This document shows, in pieces, positions 6,930-10,644 of a stretch of DNA of 10,644 nucleotides. Source of the stretch: DASZZV01 sp035544835 (GTDB taxonomy: Bacteria; Acidobacteriota; Thermoanaerobaculia; Gp7-AA8); assembly GCA_035544835.1 (NCBI GenBank), contig DASZZV010000379.1, forward strand, positions 1 to 10,644. The letters run 5' to 3'. The notes beneath the pieces are model-generated. The model ran no database searches. It was given only the letters and a program-made list of their open reading frames with translations, and was not told where the DNA came from. The stretch's first letter is position 1, and each line of letters begins with the position of its first letter. The position numbers were made by a program, and so were the translations under genes.

Positions 6930-7024
6930 CTGTCATTAGCGTGACAGTTACGCAAGAATCCACTGCAATGAGCCCCTGGTGTCAAGGATCGGCATGTCAT
7001 TGCTGACATCGTAGCGGGTGACAC
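6930..7024. promoter_or_regulatory. Cluster of six TGTCA half-sites with nested symmetry
   Basis: CTGTCA (6930-6935) faces TGACAG (6942-6947). About 30 bases on, GTGTCA (6979-6984) and ATGTCA (6994-6999) face TGACAT (7004-7009) and TGACAC (7019-7024), with both pairs sharing the same centre at 7001.5 and equal 9-base gaps. This looks like a binding array for a dimeric protein, either a regulator or a recombinase. No protein can be named. Confidence 0.45.
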
Positions 7025-7137
7025 TTCCGGGTCCGCGATTGAACGGGTTCAGCGGATTCGAGACCGAACCCCTGAGCTTCCGTGGCGCAGCCTGCTTCGC
7101 GATTTTGTCCGGCAGGAAGCGGAGTCGCAGCCTGTAT

Positions 7138-7908
7138 TCATGCGGGCGTCATGACTACCTCGCCCGAGTTGCCGGTGATGTAGACCGTGTCGATCGGCGC
7201 GGTGGCAGGATCGATACGACCCTTCCACGCCTCGAGGATCGCTTTGGCGTTAGGGCCGTCGAGTGGTTTGCCATACTCCGCCGTCAGAAGCTTACGAATC
7301 CCCGCTTTGTCACCCCACCCGAAGGCCTTCAGAAAAGCCAGAACCACTTTGCCTGGCGCCGTCTGGGCGGCCGGCGCCCCTGTCGCTGTAGGCGCGGGGC
7401 GGTGCAGCAGCGGCGCCCGGAACGACACCACGTATTCGATCTTCTTATCCTGGGGCTGCTCCGGCTTCACGCTGGAGAGCTTCCCTTCGATGATGGGCCC
7501 GCCGAACTTCTTCGCCTCGAGGTTCGGATAGGGAGTCCCGAGGAATCCATCGGTCTCCACGAAAGCCTCGTGGACGACTCCAGCCGCTGTCACAGACTTA
7601 TCCGCGTCGATCTCGACTTCCACGGCGTGAAGCTTGCCGGCCATCGCCATTTTCAGCCCGGGGAACTGATCCCAAAGGGTGTCTTCGGGGATCGTCACGT
7701 CGGAGAGGATGACCAGGACCCTTTCCTTTGTCTTGTCGAAGGTGTCCGTTCGCGCCAGCGCATAGGCATGAGTCAAAGGTGTGGTCTTTCCGCCCACGGT
7801 CAACTTGCCGCTGGCCGTCCCCTCCTCCCCAGACATCGTGGCAGCGAAGAGGAGCATTGCGAACATGGAAAGCGGCTGGGAGCCTTGGGTCAGGCACGCA
7901 CTGTACAC
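7138..7908 (-). CDS. Putative exported protein of unknown function, possibly with a truncated C-terminus
   Basis: I do not recognise a characterized family. Read from a GTG at 7908 it has 256 residues. An ATG at 7866 (242 residues) is an alternative; neither has a good ribosome binding site, so the start is uncertain. A hydrophobic stretch, SMFAMLLFAATMSG, near the N-terminus suggests export. A strand-rich domain (about 33-165) begins ASGKLTVGGKTTPLTHAYA. After a Pro/Ala linker (about 170-187) comes a helical region, VVLAFLKAFGWGDKAGIRKLLTAEYG, that resembles NTF2/DUF4878-type folds (inference). The stop comes abruptly after VVMTPA. One base over, the frame stays open with HEYRLRLRFLPDKI, which would be a natural closing strand. 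It follows the membrane-protein gene by 15 bases in the same frame, so the pair is probably co-translated. Confidence 0.65.
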   Translation of the reverse strand: MYSACLTQGSQPLSMFAMLLFAATMSGEEGTASGKLTVGGKTTPLTHAYALARTDTFDKTKERVLVILSDVTIPEDTLWDQFPGLKMAMAGKLHAVEVEIDADKSVTAAGVVHEAFVETDGFLGTPYPNLEAKKFGGPIIEGKLSSVKPEQPQDKKIEYVVSFRAPLLHRPAPTATGAPAAQTAPGKVVLAFLKAFGWGDKAGIRKLLTAEYGKPLDGPNAKAILEAWKGRIDPATAPIDTVYITGNSGEVVMTPA

Positions 7909-7923
7909 GCCTTGCAGACAAAT

Positions 7924-9033
7924 TCACGCCTGAAGCGCCTGCGGCGCGATCTCGAGATTCCAGCCGGTCGGCAGAGCGAGCGCTCGGGCCAGCGCCACGA
8001 CCTCGGTTGCGTCGTTCAAGCGTACACACAGCGTCGTCAACTTGTCCTGGTTCACCGCTTCGAGCGTGAATACATCATCAAGGCTCCTGGTCGTCGTCCG
8101 GAAAGATACTTGAAGCGAGGCGTCGGAAACCCTTCGGTGATGTTTCCAGGGGCCGAACTTCGATTCGATTACCAGCTCGTTACGTCGGGCACGGATGGTC
8201 TCAGACCTCCGCGCAGTCCAATAGACGAGGATGGTGCTGGTGACGGCGACGGCGAATTTCAGGCCATCGCCAAACGTGAGCTTCAACGCCTGCGTCTCAT
8301 CAATCAAGCGAATGAAAATGCCCGCGCCCGCGATAAGCCAGCAGACCGCTGATATCGCTCCAGTACAGCCGATGAGAGCGCGAACATCGCCCGCCTTGCG
8401 GAACGAAACGAATCCGTCAACGGATCGCTCTGAAACCCAACCGGCAGGAGCCGCACCGTGGGCTAGCTCGGATGGCGTTTTCAATCCGTAACGCTCCTCG
8501 AGAGTCTCGGCGACGAAACGGCGGTCGGGCCACGTTCCAAGCGAGGCGATGACGACCTCCTTCGAAGCCACCGAGATGATGAGCACTCTCGTCGCGCCCT
8601 TGATGGCCACCCAGTCGATTCTGCCAGGAGTGAAAACGCGCTCGCGACCAAATGGACCGACACGCCGGCGGACGCGAATCTCGCTGGTTGTGAGAACGAT
8701 CCGATCGCTCCCGAAAAGCAGGCGCAGAAGCGACGAGATCATCGATACTCCCACAACTGTCCATCCGACTGCGAAGAGAAGAATGAAGAGCGCCGCCCAT
8801 GGTGGCGGCGGCGCGTCGATCAGTTCGCCGAAAGGGGCGGGAACTTTCCAACCGATGGCAGCGAGGAGCTGACTTGCGAGAAAACCCTCGCCGAAAGTCC
8901 AGCCGAAGAGCTTCATCGACTTGACGCAGCCGTCAACCCACCGGTCCCATCCCCCGGCCTGCAGAAGAATCGAGGTTTCGTCGCCGCGCTGTTCGACAAT
9001 GCGAAGGTCGACTGATTTGGAGTTGTCGCTCAT
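7924..9033 (-). CDS. Membrane protein of unknown function with an internal duplication
   Basis: No named family is recognised. The 369-residue product has a hydrophilic N-terminus, hydrophobic segments around 42-62 and 79-107, a soluble part (108-215), hydrophobic segments around 218-243 and 257-272, and a second soluble part (273-369). The two halves look related. After each membrane block comes a similar stretch: SDRIVLTTSEIRVRRRVGPF (109-128) against SETIRARRNELVIESKFGPW (277-296). These resemble bacterial PH-like (bPH2) strands, but this is inference. The ATG at 9033 has only a weak ribosome binding site. The stop (7924-7926) lies 15 bases before the next gene and in its frame, so the two form a likely unit inside the tRNA-flanked region. 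Confidence 0.75.
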   Translation of the reverse strand: MSDNSKSVDLRIVEQRGDETSILLQAGGWDRWVDGCVKSMKLFGWTFGEGFLASQLLAAIGWKVPAPFGELIDAPPPPWAALFILLFAVGWTVVGVSMISSLLRLLFGSDRIVLTTSEIRVRRRVGPFGRERVFTPGRIDWVAIKGATRVLIISVASKEVVIASLGTWPDRRFVAETLEERYGLKTPSELAHGAAPAGWVSERSVDGFVSFRKAGDVRALIGCTGAISAVCWLIAGAGIFIRLIDETQALKLTFGDGLKFAVAVTSTILVYWTARRSETIRARRNELVIESKFGPWKHHRRVSDASLQVSFRTTTRSLDDVFTLEAVNQDKLTTLCVRLNDATEVVALARALALPTGWNLEIAPQALQA

Positions 9034-9088
9034 CGATCACGTCGTCACGGCCGTTCAAACATCATAGACCCGCGCCATAGACGCGGAA

Positions 9089-9150
9089 GGTCTTCGGGGT
9101 CTGGAAACCCAACTTACGTAAGTTAATTTTCGGACCTGACCCCAAAGACT
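9089..9150. repeat. 62-bp imperfect inverted repeat, REP-like
   Basis: The arms GGTCTTCGGGGTCTGG (9089-9104) and CCTGACCCCAAAGACT (9135-9150) match at 13 of 16 positions as inverted repeats. Near the middle is a perfect 14-base palindrome, AACTTACGTAAGTT (9111-9124). GGGGTCAGGTC-type sequences often accompany Y1 (REP-associated) transposases, and one such pseudogene lies about 320 bases away. Confidence 0.65.
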
Positions 9151-9273
9151 GTTCCTTCTCATGGTCCCGTGGAGACTGAATGGAGCCTCGGACTTCAAAG
9201 GCTTCCTCGACAGACGCACAGCGAGTTTTCGCGGGACTTCAGTCATTTCAATCTCCGAGAAGGTCGACGCGGG

Positions 9274-9375
9274 CTAGGGCTGCTTCGAGTCCAGAAGCGT
9301 TTCCCAACGCTCGTCGATGATCTTCCACTCGCCGGTGTCGGTACCTTGAGGGTCAGACTTTGCGTTTTGCGTGAC
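9274..9375 (-). pseudogene. Probable C-terminal gene fragment (SnoaL/DUF4440-like)
   Basis: The - strand frame of 34 codons reads VTQNAKSDPQ then GTDTGEWKIIDERWETLL and stops at TAG (9274-9276). A WKIIDE-type ending is typical of SnoaL or DUF4440 domains. No start and no upstream domain are present; the frame is closed by TAA just above it. I infer the tail of a lost gene. Confidence 0.3.
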
Positions 9376-9465
9376 TTATTTGGTTTCCCCGCTTTCCCCC
9401 CCTGTTAACGTGCTGTTCCCCACACCTCGTCCGACATTCGTCAGGCCTGCCCCTCTGCTTCTCTC

Positions 9466-9750
9466 ATGACTCGTCCGTTGCGTTTGGAACATCCCGGCGC
9501 GCTGTAGCACATCACCAACCGCGGTGTGGAGCAGCGCGACATCTATCTCAATGAGAAAGACCGCACCGTTTTCAGTCGGTCTCCTTGCCGGCGCATTGCC
9601 GGAGTACCGATGGCGGTTCCATCAGTACTGTCTCTGAACTATTTTCATCTTCTGACGCAGACCATGAAACCGAAGCTATCGCGCGGCATGCAGCAGGGGC
9701 CCATTGGGGACGGAGCTTCGTATTTTGGTAAAGCTCGGTCACTGGCAGGT
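9466..9750 (+). pseudogene. Decayed REP-associated tyrosine (Y1) transposase
   Basis: The 5' end reads MTRPLRLEHPGAL, then a stop (TAG, 9505-9507) where the family has Tyr, then HITNRGVEQRDIYLNEKDR. This is the typical Y1_Tnp N-terminus. The next part is in a second frame (LPEYRWRFHQYCL, 9596-9634) and the reading then returns to the first frame with NYFHLLTQTMKPKLSRGMQQ (9637-9696). Thus there is one nonsense codon and two frameshifts. About four bases are missing before the catalytic motif, and the NHxH metal-binding motif has become NYFH. A further blurred piece may reach about 9750. The enzyme is dead. A GTG-initiated reading at 9526 should not be taken as a gene. Confidence 0.85.
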
Positions 9751-9950
9751 GCACATGGTTTCCCCTCTTTGCAATCTGACTGCACTTCATCTCTTCGCAT
9801 GCGAAGTTCGCGTGTCGGATTTCGCAAAAGGGGCAAAGAAGGTTCACATCGATACAATCGCGTTGACCGATTGGGTAGATCTTGGGTCACTTGTTGCCAA
9901 CGAATTGCCACTGCACCAGGCTGGACGCGACTCTTCTTGAATGAAAAAGT
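9751..9950. other. AT-richer stretch after the transposase remnant
   Basis: Reading frames on both strands here are short and unlike known proteins. Base composition is visibly lower in G+C than in the neighbouring genes, which fits remnants of foreign DNA. I see no supportable gene. Confidence 0.4.
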
Positions 9951-9985
9951 ATGAAGACGAGTAGGACCCATCGTCTTCATTTTTC
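9951..9985 (+). terminator. Hairpin terminator before the right tRNA repeat
   Basis: ATGAAGACGA (9951-9960) pairs perfectly with TCGTCTTCAT (9971-9980) across a 10-base loop, followed by a T-rich tail (TTTTCTT). It would stop + strand transcription coming from the transposase side. AAAAAG just upstream could give weaker activity on the other strand. Confidence 0.65.
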
Positions 9986-10032
9986 TTCAGTTACGTTCGC
10001 TCAAGTTCATTTTTTTCAATCACTTAAACCTC

Positions 10033-10080
<48 letters not shown>

Positions 10081-10106
10081 CTAAGCTACACCGCTTCAAT
10101 CACTTA

Positions 10107-10127
10107 GCCCGCGAAAGCGGGCTTTTT
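10107..10127 (+). terminator. Terminator after the tRNA fragment
   Basis: GCCCGC (10107-10112) pairs with GCGGGC (10117-10122) around a stable GAAA tetraloop, followed by five T. It is the diverged counterpart of the terminator at 6672. Confidence 0.85.
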
Positions 10128-10147
10128 CACTTGTGCCGAAATGACCG

Positions 10148-10172
10148 AATCCCTAGGTTTTCTTAAGGTCTG
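10148..10172. repeat. Right copy of the 25-bp identical block
   Basis: Identical to 6712-6736 and placed the same distance, within two bases, from the tRNA repeat. Similarity continues past it at about 65-75 percent for a further 40 bases. Confidence 0.85.
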
Positions 10173-10273
10173 CTCGTCTTCGACGGATCTTGCATCGGCT
10201 TCAGGCGCTTTGACGGTGCTGAAGGAGAAGAACTCGCGCCCGTAGGAGGCGAGGGATTCGATCGCCGCCGTCA

Positions 10274-10290
10274 CTCCACTATTTGTGGAG
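10274..10290. repeat. Short inverted repeat upstream of the kinase gene
   Basis: CTCCAC (10274-10279) and GTGGAG (10285-10290) form a perfect 6-bp inverted repeat around TATTT, some 57-73 bases before the kinase start. It could be an operator or a small hairpin. A TAGAAT at 10318-10323 could serve as the kinase -10 element, but I see no well-spaced -35. Confidence 0.35.
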
Positions 10291-10346
10291 CTAACATAAC
10301 CTTCACTTGGGGTCCGCTAGAATGGCGGGGCTGGACGCCAGGACCA

Positions 10347-10644
10347 ATGCCACTTCTCGAATCCGGGCAAGTCATCCGCGACACCTACGAGGTCGAACGC
10401 TTCCTCGGTGAGGGAGCGTTTGCGGAGGTCTACAGAGTCCGGCATCGCTTCCTCGGCCGCCAGGCGATGAAGGTGTTCAAACGTGTCGGGATGGCTCTCG
10501 ATGACATCAACGAGATGCTCGGCGAGGCTGTCCTGCTTTCCCGTATCGGCCACCCGAACATCGTCCGCGTCTTCGATGCCAACGTAATCGAGTCCAGCCG
10601 GGGTGTCTGCGGCTATTTCACGATGGAGAATGTCCCAGGCGGCA
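10347..10644 (+). CDS. Serine/threonine protein kinase, N-terminal part (runs off the window)
   Basis: The first 99 codons of a Hanks-type kinase are present and the gene continues past the window end. Reading from the ATG at 10347, the N-lobe is complete: the ATP-binding glycine loop GEGAFAEVY (21-29), the phosphate-anchoring lysine in AMKVF (Lys42), the helix-C glutamate in LGEAVLLSRI (Glu60), and HPNIVRVFDA (69-78). It then reaches the hinge at YFTMENVPGG (90-99). All N-lobe residues needed for activity are intact; the catalytic loop, any sensor domain and membrane anchor lie outside. AGGA (10340-10343) is close to the start. An ATG at 10322 is out of frame. The gene sits just outside the right tRNA repeat, so it is probably core chromosome or the next element. 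Confidence 0.9.
   Translation, partial: MPLLESGQVIRDTYEVERFLGEGAFAEVYRVRHRFLGRQAMKVFKRVGMALDDINEMLGEAVLLSRIGHPNIVRVFDANVIESSRGVCGYFTMENVPGG

Larger units (their letters stand above)
6698..7137. other. Gene-poor stretch next to the tRNA
   Basis: No convincing gene is present. The stretch contains the left copy of a 25-bp identical block (6712-6736), a - strand segment that reads PEADSNPIEDDQTLRKPRD (ending at 6713) and has a counterpart on the right, a GGCCGT/ACGGCC inverted repeat (6768-6792), and a symmetric cluster of TGTCA half-sites (6930-7024). Next to the following gene, the - strand frame 7139-6948 stays open and may be its shifted tail. Short - strand reading frames across this stretch look like noise. 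Confidence 0.5.
9034..9465. other. Non-coding stretch with repeat and gene remnants
   Basis: No intact gene is seen. It contains a REP-like imperfect inverted repeat (9089-9150), a - strand frame ending in a protein-like tail (9274-9375) and a pyrimidine-rich run around 9390-9402. It leads into a decayed transposase. GGGTCAGACTTTGCG (9350-9364) resembles the GTCAGG arm of the inverted repeat. Confidence 0.5.
10104..10274 (-). other. Possible gene tail converging on the tRNA fragment
   Basis: A - strand frame of 56 codons from a GTG (10274) runs to TAA (10104-10106). It contains PEADARSVEDEQTLRKPRD, and its last codons are read from the terminator hairpin. The left end has a matching segment, PEADSNPIEDDQTLRKPRD. 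Between the two, several codons differ only at the third base, or swap I/V, D/E and S/A, which suggests past selection on protein. No family is recognised, and no ribosome binding site is clear. It may be an untranslated remnant. Confidence 0.25.

Noticed and set aside
6653..7024. A - strand frame of 123 codons from a GTG
   Set aside because: Only its PEAD...TLRKPRD segment has a counterpart; the rest looks random and crosses the tRNA terminator, so I do not call it a gene.
7018..8352. A long + strand reading frame of 444 codons
   Set aside because: It is antisense to two better - strand genes, is rich in Arg and His, and has no recognisable domain; it is a GC-rich shadow frame.
9526..9954. 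A + strand frame of 142 codons starting at GTG
   Set aside because: It is the part of the decayed Y1 transposase downstream of its nonsense codon, mixed with out-of-frame sequence.
10296..10323. A complete sigma70 promoter before the kinase gene
   Set aside because: TAGAAT is a good -10, but the nearest -35-like TTCACT is only 10 bases away and nothing convincing lies 16-18 bases upstream.

Overview
The window comes from a GC-rich, free-living bacterium, most likely an Acidobacteriota or a close relative. This is inferred from the gene mix, not proven: a bacilliredoxin of the bacillithiol type, a dockerin-tagged beta-propeller dehydrogenase, a secreted M48 protease, a Ser/Thr kinase, a decayed REP-associated (Y1) transposase, and short intergenic repeats ending in GGATGACA.

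Layout. Positions 1-137 hold two copies of the GGATGACA-type repeat. Positions 228-3469 (+ strand) carry a redox-themed set: a mercuric-reductase-like FAD disulfide oxidoreductase, a lipoprotein Cu/Zn superoxide dismutase (sodC), a small unknown lipoprotein, and a BrxA/BrxB-type bacilliredoxin that ends at a strong hairpin terminator. A seven-copy 13-bp tandem repeat separates the first two genes. Convergent to this set, on the - strand, are a secreted M48 metalloprotease (3538-4989) and a glucose/sorbosone-dehydrogenase-like propeller with a C-terminal dockerin (5159-6376).

An initiator tRNA-fMet (6567-6643) with its own promoter and terminator follows. Its 3' portion, from the anticodon loop through CCA, is repeated at 10033-10078 (46 bp, one mismatch). 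The 3.4 kb between the copies looks like an old tRNA-targeted insertion. It contains a symmetric cluster of TGTCA half-sites, two - strand genes of unknown function (a membrane protein and a probably exported protein in the same frame just after it), a REP-like inverted repeat, a probable gene-tail fragment, a dead Y1 transposase and a terminator. I see no integrase. The similarity between the two ends continues about 130 bp past the tRNA. It includes a second terminator and a 25-bp identical block, with coding-like divergence on the - strand.

The window ends in the first 99 codons of a Ser/Thr protein kinase (10347 onward).

The left half probably serves oxidative and thiol stress defence: an exported superoxide dismutase, a bacilliredoxin that removes bacillithiol from proteins, and a flavoprotein disulfide reductase of unknown substrate. 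The middle genes are envelope or secreted proteins. The tRNA region is the accessory, most plastic part.
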